From positions 1-51,123 of the forward strand of contig CAVZSH010000006.1 in assembly GCA_963777915.1 (NCBI GenBank): a stretch of 51,123 nucleotides of DNA. The letters run 5' to 3'. Positions 40,775 through 48,282 of the stretch are shown here, piece after piece. Both the position numbers and the translations under genes were made by a program. The DNA is from CAVUPF01 sp963777915. Lineage in GTDB: Bacteria; Actinomycetota; Thermoleophilia; Solirubrobacterales; 70-9. The notes under the pieces were generated by a model. It had not been told where the DNA came from. It worked only from the letters and a program-made list of their open reading frames with translations, and ran no database searches. Every line of letters starts with the position of its first letter. Within the stretch, counting starts at the first letter, position 1.

Positions 40775-41614
40775 ATGCCAGGAATCCGGACAAACGCAGC
40801 AGCCGAGGTGCTCGGCGTCAGCCCCAACACGCTCCGCAGTTGGGAGCGGCGCTACGGCTTCCCGACCCCGAAGCGCACTCCCGGCAACCACCGCAACTAC
40901 GAACTGGTCGAGTTGCAGACGCTACGCGACGCGCTCGCCCAGACGGGGAACATCTCCTCCGCGATCGAGCTGGCCCGCCAGCGCCAATCGGCGCCGGCGA
41001 CCGGCGGCGCGCTGCTGGCGGCGCTGGAGAGCTTCGACGAGGACGCCGCCGATCGGGCGATCGAGGAAAGCTTGGCGCTGCGGCCGCTGGAGCGCACCGT
41101 CGAGGAGCTGCTGCTGCCGGCGATCGACGAGCTGGCTGCCGACCTCGACCGCGAGCCGGAGCTGGAGTTCGCCGCTCGCTGGGCGATGGGCTGGCTGCAC
41201 GGCGCCCGCCGCCTCGCCTCCGCCGCCTCGCGGCCAGCCGGCGTCCTACTGCTCGACTCAAGTCGTGGACAGGACGCCGAGGCAGTTCACGCCCAGGCAC
41301 TCGATCTCGCCCTGCGCCGCGCCGGCTTCCGCGTGCTGATGCTCTCCGCCGAGCTTGGCGACGAGCGGCTGGAGCGCGCCCTGCGCGCCCTCGAGCCGAC
41401 CGCGATCGTCCTCTGCGGCCCGGGGGCCGACACCGCCGCCGCCGTGAGGCTGGTCCGCAAGATCCGCGAGGCCGGCTTCGATGCCCCCTTGTTTGGCTTC
41501 CGCGCGACCGGCCTGATTGGCGACGCGGTCCCCTCCGCGGGCGAGAGCCCCAGCGCGGTCACCGGGATGCTGAACGCGGACCTTCGCCGTCGCGCCAGCC
41601 GGGCCTTCGCTTAA
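40775..41614 (+). CDS. MerR-type regulator with a B12-binding-like C-terminal domain
   Basis: A 279-aa protein from the ATG at 40775; the upstream open frame overlaps the previous gene. The N-terminal MerR winged helix is very clear: AAAEVLGVSPNTLRSWERRY, GFPTPKRTPGNHRNYELVEL. A helical cap follows (RTVEELLLPAIDELAADLDR). The C-terminal Rossmann-like region (RPAGVLLLDSSRGQDAEAVH...AGFRVLMLSAELG) parallels the cobalamin domains of CarH/LitR. The DxHxxG cobalamin motif is not kept, apart from one possible His. It may be a CarH-fold regulator that no longer uses B12. Target unknown. Confidence 0.82.
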   Translation: MPGIRTNAAAEVLGVSPNTLRSWERRYGFPTPKRTPGNHRNYELVELQTLRDALAQTGNISSAIELARQRQSAPATGGALLAALESFDEDAADRAIEESLALRPLERTVEELLLPAIDELAADLDREPELEFAARWAMGWLHGARRLASAASRPAGVLLLDSSRGQDAEAVHAQALDLALRRAGFRVLMLSAELGDERLERALRALEPTAIVLCGPGADTAAAVRLVRKIREAGFDAPLFGFRATGLIGDAVPSAGESPSAVTGMLNADLRRRASRAFA

Positions 41615-41658
41615 GACAAGGTCGGCGACGCAGAGCCCGGTGGCTTGGACCGGCTTTC

Positions 41659-42474
41659 TCAGCCGAGAACCGAGAAGAGCAGGCGGATTGCGAGGGCGAT
41701 CAGCGCCACCCCGAGGACTCGCCTGATCGACGGGCCGGTGAGCCGCTGGGAAAGCCTCGCCCCCAGCTGCGCCCCCGGAAGCACCCCGACCGAGAGCGCG
41801 ATCGCCCTGCGCAGGCCGTTTCCTACGTACAAGACGCCGCCGATCAGATGGGTGGCGCTGGCGCTGCCGGCAATGAAGACCAACACGAAGTGCGAGGTGG
41901 CGGTCGCGATGTGGGTGGGGAAGCCCAGCGCCCCGACGAGGATCGGCACATGCATCACGCCGCCGCCGATGCCGAGGAAGCTGGAGAGGAAGCCGACGAA
42001 GACGCTGTAGGCCATCCCGCGACGCACCGGCACGCGGTAGCGGTAGGTGGCCCCGAGCCGGTCGACAAGCTCTCGCGCCTCGGTTGGGCCGCGCGGGTGC
42101 GCCCGCTCGGCATGGGGTTGAAGCCGGATCACCGCGATCGCCGCGCTGCCCAGCACCACCGCCATGATCAGGTCGAAGACGCGGATCGGGACGTAGCGCA
42201 CGGCGAGCGCGCCGAGCACCGACCCCGGCATCGCGGCCGCCGCGAAGCGGGCGCCGGAGCGGTAATCGATGCGGTGCATGCGCGCGTAGGCGATCGAGCC
42301 GGAGAGCGCGTTGAAGAAGACGACCAGGAGGCTGATCGAGGTGATCGTCGCCGCCGAGAGGGTCGGGTAGAGGACCAGCAGGATCGGGGTGAGGATGAAG
42401 CCGCCGCCCGCGCCGACGAGGGTGCCGAGCACGCCTACCGCGAGCCCAAGCAGGGCCAACAGCACATATGTCAT
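41659..42474 (-). CDS. TauE/SafE family anion exporter
   Basis: A 271-aa protein with about eight membrane helices in two repeats. The two family-typical glycine loops are VGVLGTLVGAGGGFILTPIL near the N-terminus and VGFLSSFLGIGGGVMHVPIL in the middle. Members export sulfite, sulfonates or other organic anions from the cytoplasm. The gene converges on the MerR-type regulator gene with a 44-bp gap. Substrate not predictable; no sulfur genes adjoin. Confidence 0.9.
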   Translation of the reverse strand: MTYVLLALLGLAVGVLGTLVGAGGGFILTPILLVLYPTLSAATITSISLLVVFFNALSGSIAYARMHRIDYRSGARFAAAAMPGSVLGALAVRYVPIRVFDLIMAVVLGSAAIAVIRLQPHAERAHPRGPTEARELVDRLGATYRYRVPVRRGMAYSVFVGFLSSFLGIGGGVMHVPILVGALGFPTHIATATSHFVLVFIAGSASATHLIGGVLYVGNGLRRAIALSVGVLPGAQLGARLSQRLTGPSIRRVLGVALIALAIRLLFSVLG

Positions 42475-42614
42475 CGCTCTGGTGCCATCACGCTTGTAGA
42501 TCTGAGCGCGAGTGAGGAAGCCTCACCCGTGGCGAACGAGGACCTTCCCCCTTCTCGACTGAGGAGCGGGCGAGGACCGCAGGAAACGCCTGAAAGCCGC
42601 CCAGATTTCCCCAC

Positions 42615-42655
42615 AAAAAAGGCCGGCACAGGGCCTTGGGAGCCCTGTGCCGGCC
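42615..42655 (-). terminator. Rho-independent terminator of pstS
   Basis: A perfect 14-bp stem, GGCCGGCACAGGGC (42621-42634) with GCCCTGTGCCGGCC (42642-42655), around a 7-nt loop. Read on the minus strand it is followed by six T (42620 to 42615). It lies about 40 bp after the pstS stop. Confidence 0.92.
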
Positions 42656-42695
42656 GATAGCCGCGGCGCCTCCGGCCGCTAGCCAGTCTTTTTTT

Positions 42696-43733
42696 CTAGA
42701 GAGATGCGACCGCCCTCTCGCCTGCTTTGAGGACGACCTTCGGAAGTTCGGCGAAGTCGAGCGCCGCTCCGTATTTCTGTCCCGTCGTCAGGTTGTAGCG
42801 GATGAACTGTTCGAGTTCGGCCTTCTTTGGCGCCCCGTCGGGGACGATGCAGTAGGTAAACGTCGATATCGGATAGGCGATCTTCGCCTTCTTCGGCGGG
42901 TCAACGATGTGCAGTTCGTTGTTCGCAGGCACATGCTTGACGGTCTGCGCCGCATCCTCGATGTTCGGAATGTTCGGGTACTCGAAATTCCCGGCTGCGT
43001 TCTCGACAGCGGCGGCTTGCAGGCCCGCTGCCTCGATGTAGGAGGCCGAGATGTAGCCGATCGCGCCCTTAGTCGTAGTGACGACCGAGGTCACGCCGGA
43101 GTTGCCTTTGGCGCCGACGGCGCCGTCTGCGGTTGGGAAGCTAACCGAGGTCGCGTAGCTGATCGTGCTCTTCCAGGTCGAGTTAACCTTCGAGAGGTAG
43201 TTGGTGAAAGCGTACGTGTCCCCCGAACCGTCGCTGCGGAAGACCGGGGTGATCGTGAGGCCTGGTAGGTGGAGCTTCGGGTTTAACTTCTTGATCTTGG
43301 GGCTGTTCCACTTGGTGATCTTGCCGAGATAGATTTCGGCGATCACCGGCCCGCTGAGGTGCAGCTTGTCGTGCTTGACACCTGGGACGTTGTAGGCGAC
43401 GCCGGTCGCCGTCAGCGCCCACGGGATCTGGACGCAGCTGCCGCATTTGCCGGCCTGTTCGGGCGTCATCGGCGCATCAGAGGCGCCGAAATCGACGGTC
43501 CGCGCGGTTATGTCCGCGATGCCTGCCCCGGAACCGACTGCTGAGTAAGAAGCCTTGATGGCACCGTTCTCATGAGCTTCGAAGCCATTTATCCAGTTGG
43601 CCATCAATGGCGCCACCAGCGTGGACCCCGCGCCTTTGAGTTCGGCAAATGCGCTAGCCGTTGAAACGGTCGCCATACATGCGACTGTCCCGACTGTCGC
43701 GATGATGAGACCAAGCAACCTATTGCGAATCAA
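42696..43733 (-). CDS. pstS: Phosphate ABC transporter, periplasmic-type phosphate-binding protein
   Basis: About 345 aa. I prefer the TTG at 43733: it is preceded by AAAGGA at six bases and starts a clean signal peptide (LIRNRLLGLIIATVGTVACM, cut near ASAFA). The frame is open to an ATG at 43787 that lacks a ribosome binding site. Phosphate-binding loops: LKGAGSTLVAPLMANWINGF, YSAVGSGAGIADITARTVDF, GASDAPMTPEQ and FRSDGSGDTYAFTNYLS. It captures orthophosphate outside the membrane for PstCA. It is divergent from pstCAB and shares a regulated intergenic region with it. Confidence 0.95.
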   Translation of the reverse strand: MIRNRLLGLIIATVGTVACMATVSTASAFAELKGAGSTLVAPLMANWINGFEAHENGAIKASYSAVGSGAGIADITARTVDFGASDAPMTPEQAGKCGSCVQIPWALTATGVAYNVPGVKHDKLHLSGPVIAEIYLGKITKWNSPKIKKLNPKLHLPGLTITPVFRSDGSGDTYAFTNYLSKVNSTWKSTISYATSVSFPTADGAVGAKGNSGVTSVVTTTKGAIGYISASYIEAAGLQAAAVENAAGNFEYPNIPNIEDAAQTVKHVPANNELHIVDPPKKAKIAYPISTFTYCIVPDGAPKKAELEQFIRYNLTTGQKYGAALDFAELPKVVLKAGERAVASL

Positions 43734-43827
43734 GTCAAATCCTTTCGGCTTGTTTTGTCCCGTAGAGACACGGGCGTCGTAGGTCATGCGACTGGTGCGC
43801 GGTCCAGAATCGCGGCGCAGAGTTGAC

Positions 43828-43915
43828 CATTTGTTTCAATCTCGTGAAAATCACTTGTGTCCAACTTGTGAACGACGCACACCTCACCAAGCACACTTGT
43901 TTCAATTTCGTGAAA
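43828..43915. promoter_or_regulatory. Three 22-bp PHO-box-like elements between pstS and pstC
   Basis: Copies at 43828-43849, 43852-43873 and 43894-43915. Read on the minus strand each is two 11-bp halves. The first halves are TTTCACGAGAT, GTTCACAAGTT and TTTCACGAAAT. The second halves are TGAAACAAATG, GGACACAAGTG and TGAAACAAGTG. Two tandem 11-mers beginning GTTCAC is the form of the actinobacterial PhoP PHO box. Copies one and three are 20/22 identical. Position between divergent phosphate-uptake genes supports control by phosphate starvation through PhoR-PhoP. Confidence 0.75.
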
Positions 43916-43965
43916 TCCGATCGATTTGGGGCGCGAGCGGATCGATCTCCTCTACGCTGCGCGCC

Positions 43966-44979
43966 ATGAGCACCACGGCCAGCGCCGGGCTTCCCTTCGG
44001 ACCGGCGCCGTCTCAGAGCGACGGCACACGTTCCCGGTCGCGCCGGCGCCGCAAGCAGGCGGACCGCTTCGGGGACGGACTGCTCTATGGCGTCTGTGCC
44101 TTCGCGGCGCTGCTCGGCGTCACGGTGCTCCTCCTGGTTGGCTACCAGGTGGTTCACGGTGCGATTCCCGCGATATCCAAGTTCGGGCTGGGCTTTCTCT
44201 ACCAAACGACCTGGCAGCCGAACTTCCACATCTTCGGGGCCGGCTCGCTGCTTTTCGGAACTGCGGTCAGCTCCTTCATGGCCCTGCTGATCGGCGCTCC
44301 GGTTGCGATCGCAATCGCCCTCTTCCTGAGCTTGCTGGCGCCTGCGGGCGTGCGTGGAATCGTCTCGCCGCTGGTCGAGATGCTGGCGGCGATTCCCAGC
44401 GTCATCCTCGGCTTCTGGGGCATCCTGATCCTGGCCCCCTTCGTGCACGAACACCTCGAGCCCTTCCTCCACAAGACCTTTGGCTTCATCCCGATCTTCG
44501 GCGCCCCCGAAACAACCGGCGCCAGCATCTTCACGGCGGGCCTGATCCTGACGATCATGGTCATCCCGATCATCGCCTCGATCTCACGCGATCTCTTCCT
44601 CACGGTCCCGCGCGAGATCCAGGACGGAGCGAGCGCGCTCGGGGCGACCCGGTGGGAGGTCGTGCGCGGGGTGGTCCTCCCCTCGACGGCCTCCGGGGTG
44701 GTCGCCGCCACGCTGCTCGGCCTCGGGCGAGCACTGGGTGAGGCGATCGCCGTGACGCAGGTGCTTGGCGCCGGGTCCGAAATTCACGCATCGCTGTTCA
44801 AAACCGGCGACACGCTGGCCGCCCGGATCGCAGAGCAGTTCACGGAGTCGCTGGCCTCGCCGCTGTATCTGGGCTCCCTCTTCTACCTGGGGGTCATCCT
44901 CCTCGCGATCGGGCTGATCTCAAACCTCTGCGCCCGCTGGATCGGCAGGCGCTTCGACTATCAGCGAAATGCCGTCTGA
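43966..44979 (+). CDS. pstC: Phosphate ABC transporter permease PstC
   Basis: A 337-aa protein from the ATG at 43966; the open frame upstream crosses the operator region. Basic N-terminus (RSRSRRRRKQADRFGD), then six membrane helices. The binding-protein-dependent permease EAA loop is PREIQDGASALGATRWEVVR, followed by VVLPSTASGVVAATLLGLGR and ALGEAIAVTQVLGAG. It forms the membrane channel with PstA. First gene of pstCAB, with ATGA-type overlap to pstA. Confidence 0.96.
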   Translation: MSTTASAGLPFGPAPSQSDGTRSRSRRRRKQADRFGDGLLYGVCAFAALLGVTVLLLVGYQVVHGAIPAISKFGLGFLYQTTWQPNFHIFGAGSLLFGTAVSSFMALLIGAPVAIAIALFLSLLAPAGVRGIVSPLVEMLAAIPSVILGFWGILILAPFVHEHLEPFLHKTFGFIPIFGAPETTGASIFTAGLILTIMVIPIIASISRDLFLTVPREIQDGASALGATRWEVVRGVVLPSTASGVVAATLLGLGRALGEAIAVTQVLGAGSEIHASLFKTGDTLAARIAEQFTESLASPLYLGSLFYLGVILLAIGLISNLCARWIGRRFDYQRNAV

Positions 44980-45857
44980 TGAGCGCCGGTGGAGTGCCAG
45001 ATCCGACCGCTCCGCTGACCCCCTCGGGCAATCTGCGCCGCCGAAATCTCGTCAGCCATCTCGCCGAGCTCAGCGCGACCCTCGCGGCGGTGGGGGCGGT
45101 CGCGGTACTCGGGATCGTCGTCTACTCGGTGCTGGTGAATGGGGCCAGCGCGCTCAGCTTCGAATTCCTGGTCAAGGGCGCGCCCAACGGGATCGGGCCG
45201 GCAATCGTCGGCACCGCCTTGATCGTGCTGCTCGCGACCGCGATTGCGACGCCGCTGGGGGTCCTCGTGGCGCTCTACCTGACCGAGTTCGCCGGGGATC
45301 GCGCAGCTCGCTCGATCCGGCTTGCCTTGGACCTGATGAACGGCCTACCCTCGATCATCGTCGGCCTCTTCATCTTCGGCCTTCTCGTCAACCACCATCA
45401 CGACTCGGCCTATGCCGGCTCGATCGCGCTGGCGATCATCATGCTGCCGCTGATCGCCCGCGGCAGTCAGGAGATCCTCCTTCTTGTCCCCAGCAGTCTG
45501 CGCGAAGCGGCCGATGCGCTGGGGGTGAGCCGCTGGCGCACGGTGCTCGGGGTTGTCCTGCCCAGCGCGCTCGGCGGAATCGTCACCTCGACCGTGCTCG
45601 CCGTGGCCCGCGCCGCTGGAGAGACCGCGCCGCTGCTCCTCGCCGACTCGATATTCAATGCCAGCCATTACAGCCTCAACATCGGCGAAGCGGTGCCGAA
45701 CATTCCGATGACGATCTACTCGCTCTCCGAAGAAGCTAATCCAGCCGGTTTCGCCCGTGCTTGGGGGGCAGGGTTCGTGCTGCTCGCGTTCATAGTGCTG
45801 GCGAGCCTAGGAGCCCGGATGCTGCTTGCCCGCAGCCGTGCAAAGCTGACCTCATGA
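44979..45857 (+). CDS. pstA: Phosphate ABC transporter permease PstA
   Basis: A 292-aa protein whose ATG overlaps the pstC stop (ATGA). Six helices. ALYLTEFAGDRAARSIRLAL, DLMNGLPSIIVGLFIFGLLV, the EAA loop PSSLREAADALGVSRWRTVL and VVLPSALGGIVTSTVLAVAR, AAGETAPLLL are characteristic of PstA. Partner of PstC in the inner-membrane phosphate channel. Its stop overlaps the pstB start. Confidence 0.96.
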   Translation: MSAGGVPDPTAPLTPSGNLRRRNLVSHLAELSATLAAVGAVAVLGIVVYSVLVNGASALSFEFLVKGAPNGIGPAIVGTALIVLLATAIATPLGVLVALYLTEFAGDRAARSIRLALDLMNGLPSIIVGLFIFGLLVNHHHDSAYAGSIALAIIMLPLIARGSQEILLLVPSSLREAADALGVSRWRTVLGVVLPSALGGIVTSTVLAVARAAGETAPLLLADSIFNASHYSLNIGEAVPNIPMTIYSLSEEANPAGFARAWGAGFVLLAFIVLASLGARMLLARSRAKLTS

Positions 45858-46759
45858 GCAACTCCGACTCGAACTCGCAGTCTGTTCCCGGTGTACCCGC
45901 CGTCCCTCGCCGCGTTCGGATTCAGACCGGTATGCAGCCGCATGCGGGATCTCCAGGGTCAAACGGCAGGCACCGCGAGGTGGCGCAGGAGGTGGTCTTC
46001 GACATCCGTGACGTGTCCGTCTCCTACGGGAGCAAGAAGGCGCTTGCGGGTGTCAACCTGCGGATCTACCGCAACCGGATCACGGCCCTGATCGGCCCCT
46101 CAGGGTGCGGCAAGACGACCTTCTTGCGCAGCCTCAACCGGATGAACGACCCCGTGCCGGGCTTCAAGATCGATGGGCAAATCTCCTATCACGGACACGA
46201 GATATACGGCGAGCGAGTCGATCGGATCGAGGTGCGGCGCCGCATAGGGATGGTCTTTCAGAAACCGAACCCGTTCCCGAAGTCGATCTACAACAACATC
46301 GCCTGGGCCCTGCGCAACCTCGGCTTGAAGGACGGGCTCGACGATCGGGTCGAGCGCGCCCTACGCGGCGCGGCGCTCTGGGAGGAGGTCAAGGATCGGT
46401 TGAAGGACAGCGCGCTCGGGCTCTCCGGCGGGCAGCAGCAGCGACTGTGCATTGCGCGGGCGATCGCGATCGAGCCCGACGTGCTGCTCCTCGACGAGCC
46501 GGCTTCGGCGCTGGACCCGGTCGCCACCGCAAAGATCGAGGAGCTCATGCACTCGCTCAAAAGCCGCTACACGATCGTGATCGTCACTCACAACATGCAG
46601 CAGGCGGCACGCGTCGCCGACCAGACCGCGTTCTTCGGCCTCGAGATGAGTGGCGCCGAGCGGGTGGGGTCGCTGATCGAGTGCGGTGACACCGAGACGA
46701 TCTTCAACCAGCCCGCGGACCCACGGACCCGGGACTACGTGACGGGCCGCTTCGGCTGA
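45854..46759 (+). CDS. pstB: Phosphate ABC transporter ATP-binding protein PstB
   Basis: A 301-aa ATPase from the ATG at 45854 (ATGA overlap with pstA). About 45 extra N-terminal residues precede the ABC domain, longer than usual for PstB. Walker A LIGPSGCGKTTFLRSLNRMN, Q-loop IGMVFQKPNPFPKSIYNNIA, signature LSGGQQQRLCIARAIA, Walker B VLLLDEPASALDP, His switch IVIVTHNMQQAARVAD. It powers phosphate import. No phoU follows; the next genes are on the opposite strand. Confidence 0.97.
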   Translation: MSNSDSNSQSVPGVPAVPRRVRIQTGMQPHAGSPGSNGRHREVAQEVVFDIRDVSVSYGSKKALAGVNLRIYRNRITALIGPSGCGKTTFLRSLNRMNDPVPGFKIDGQISYHGHEIYGERVDRIEVRRRIGMVFQKPNPFPKSIYNNIAWALRNLGLKDGLDDRVERALRGAALWEEVKDRLKDSALGLSGGQQQRLCIARAIAIEPDVLLLDEPASALDPVATAKIEELMHSLKSRYTIVIVTHNMQQAARVADQTAFFGLEMSGAERVGSLIECGDTETIFNQPADPRTRDYVTGRFG

Positions 46760-46761
46760 TT

Positions 46762-47262
46762 CTAAGACCGAAGGATCGAGTCGCCCGAGACCTGCTGGAG
46801 GAGCGACTGGCCGCACTGCCAGCAGTAGGTCGCGCCGCTGCTGTGCGGCGCCCCACAGGTGCCGCACGTGCCAGCCGTGCCGGTCTGCTCCATGCGCACG
46901 ATGCGCTCGACCTCGCTGAGCTCGGCATCGGCGTCCTGAAGGGCTGCGGCGCGCTGGATCAGCACCTCGACCCGGATGCGGTTGCGGATCGCCATCTCAT
47001 AGACCAGCCCGCCGAGGTCCCACTGCAGCTCCGCGACCCGGCCGGTCAACTGGTCGCGGCGGCGTTCCAGGTCGACGACCAGGTCCGACCCGTACGCCGC
47101 AGCCAAGGCGGTAGGCGCTGTCGCCGGCGGGGCAGCGGCCTGTGGTGCGGAGGCTGCCCCCGAACCGGTCCTTGTCGTTCCGGGCCCTCTGCCGTTCGCG
47201 CGAGCACGAGCATCGCGGCGCGGGTTTCGCAAGCCGTCGCGGATGCGCTCGGAGATCGTCAT
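46762..47262 (-). CDS. Zinc-ribbon protein with coiled-coil segment
   Basis: A 166-aa soluble protein. A basic, Ala/Pro-rich N-terminus (about 55 residues) leads to a helical stretch (DLVVDLERRRDQLTGRVAEL, QWDLGGLVYEMAIRNRIRVE, VLIQRAAALQDADAELSEVE). A C-terminal zinc ribbon follows, CGTCGAPHSSGATYCWQCGQ, with two C-x2-C knuckles. Function unknown. It is one of three neighbouring genes with this kind of ribbon and converges on pstB with a 2-bp gap. Confidence 0.8.
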   Translation of the reverse strand: MTISERIRDGLRNPRRDARARANGRGPGTTRTGSGAASAPQAAAPPATAPTALAAAYGSDLVVDLERRRDQLTGRVAELQWDLGGLVYEMAIRNRIRVEVLIQRAAALQDADAELSEVERIVRMEQTGTAGTCGTCGAPHSSGATYCWQCGQSLLQQVSGDSILRS

Positions 47263-47290
47263 CGGCTCTGCCTCACCGGCGGCCTCATGC

Positions 47291-48076
47291 TCACCCTCCT
47301 CCGAAGAATTCGCCGGTGAACTTGCCGCCTTTGCAGCCGGAAGTTCCGTGGGAGCACTTTTCGCCTAGCTGCGCTTTGGGTGGCGGCAGCTTGACGCCCT
47401 TCGCCGGTTTGAGGACTTCTTCGGCTTTTTCACTCTGGCCGCTGCTACCGGTGCTGGCGCCGGATTTGGACTTACTCGCCTTGGCGGCAGAATTGGCGCC
47501 CGAGCCTCCGCCCGCGTTGGTCTGAGCGGTCGTGCCGGTCGCTTCGCCGCTGCCCGGCACCTTTACGACCACGGGGGTGCTGCTGGCGCCCGAACTCGTG
47601 TGGTTGCCCGAGCGCCCGATCAGGACGCCGATCCCCAGGGCGAGCAGCAGCGTCCCGATGCCGGCGATCAGCGTGGCGTTGGCGGAGAGCCGCGGTCGCC
47701 GCTGGCGAGGGGGGGCGGGGGGCGCCTTGCTCGGACCTTTCACCACGACGTCCATCAGCACCACGGCATCCATGAAGGGTAGGCGCGGCTCGCCGCGACG
47801 CTGTCCGCACTCAAGGCAGTAGCGCTGGTCGGCCGCCATCAGGGCCCCGCAGGCTGGGCACTGCTCCCCCGTTGTGGGAACCAGGGAGGAGTGGGCCGCA
47901 GTTGCCGCGACCGGAGCCGAGGCCATCGGCGCAATGACCTGTGTCGTGGGCTCGGCGGCCGATGTCGTGGATCCGCCTAGCGGCGACAGCGGCGGCGGAG
48001 CATATGCCAAGGGAGCAGGAGAGGTGTCGCCCTCCGGTCGGTCCGCTTGCGGTGTCGAGGTGTCTATCGAGTCCAT
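47291..48076 (-). CDS. Single-span membrane protein with cytoplasmic zinc ribbon
   Basis: A 261-aa protein. A Pro/Ser-rich N-terminus of about 70 residues is followed by a zinc ribbon CPACGALMAADQRYCLECGQ and one membrane helix (LIAGIGTLLLALGIGVLIGR, about residues 133-152). An extracytoplasmic part rich in Ser, Gly, Thr and Lys ends in LPPPKAQLGEKCSHGTSGCK, with two cysteines that may form a disulfide. Function unknown. The ribbon is nearly the same as in the divergent phosphoesterase gene at 48283 (QRYCLECG), suggesting a shared partner. Probably co-transcribed with the zinc-ribbon gene at 46762, 28 bp downstream. Confidence 0.8.
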   Translation of the reverse strand: MDSIDTSTPQADRPEGDTSPAPLAYAPPPLSPLGGSTTSAAEPTTQVIAPMASAPVAATAAHSSLVPTTGEQCPACGALMAADQRYCLECGQRRGEPRLPFMDAVVLMDVVVKGPSKAPPAPPRQRRPRLSANATLIAGIGTLLLALGIGVLIGRSGNHTSSGASSTPVVVKVPGSGEATGTTAQTNAGGGSGANSAAKASKSKSGASTGSSGQSEKAEEVLKPAKGVKLPPPKAQLGEKCSHGTSGCKGGKFTGEFFGGG

Positions 48077-48282
48077 GGCTCAGATCTCAGCAGCCGCGCA
48101 TCCTGCGGAACGCATTCCCGTGTTCTGGTGCGCCGTCAGCCAAGAAGGCAGCCACACACTGCATGGTCATGCCCAGCGTCCGTCTCAAATGTTTAAGAGT
48201 TGTGAAGAAGCCGGCCGTAGTCCCTGCGGACTCCAAATCTTCACATCGAGGTAACGAGGCGGCGCGAGACTGATAGCCCAGG

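Noticed and set aside
40723..42660. 645-aa open frame on the plus strand
   Set aside because: Runs through the MerR-type gene in another frame and antisense through the TauE gene; composition is Arg/Asp/Ala nonsense.
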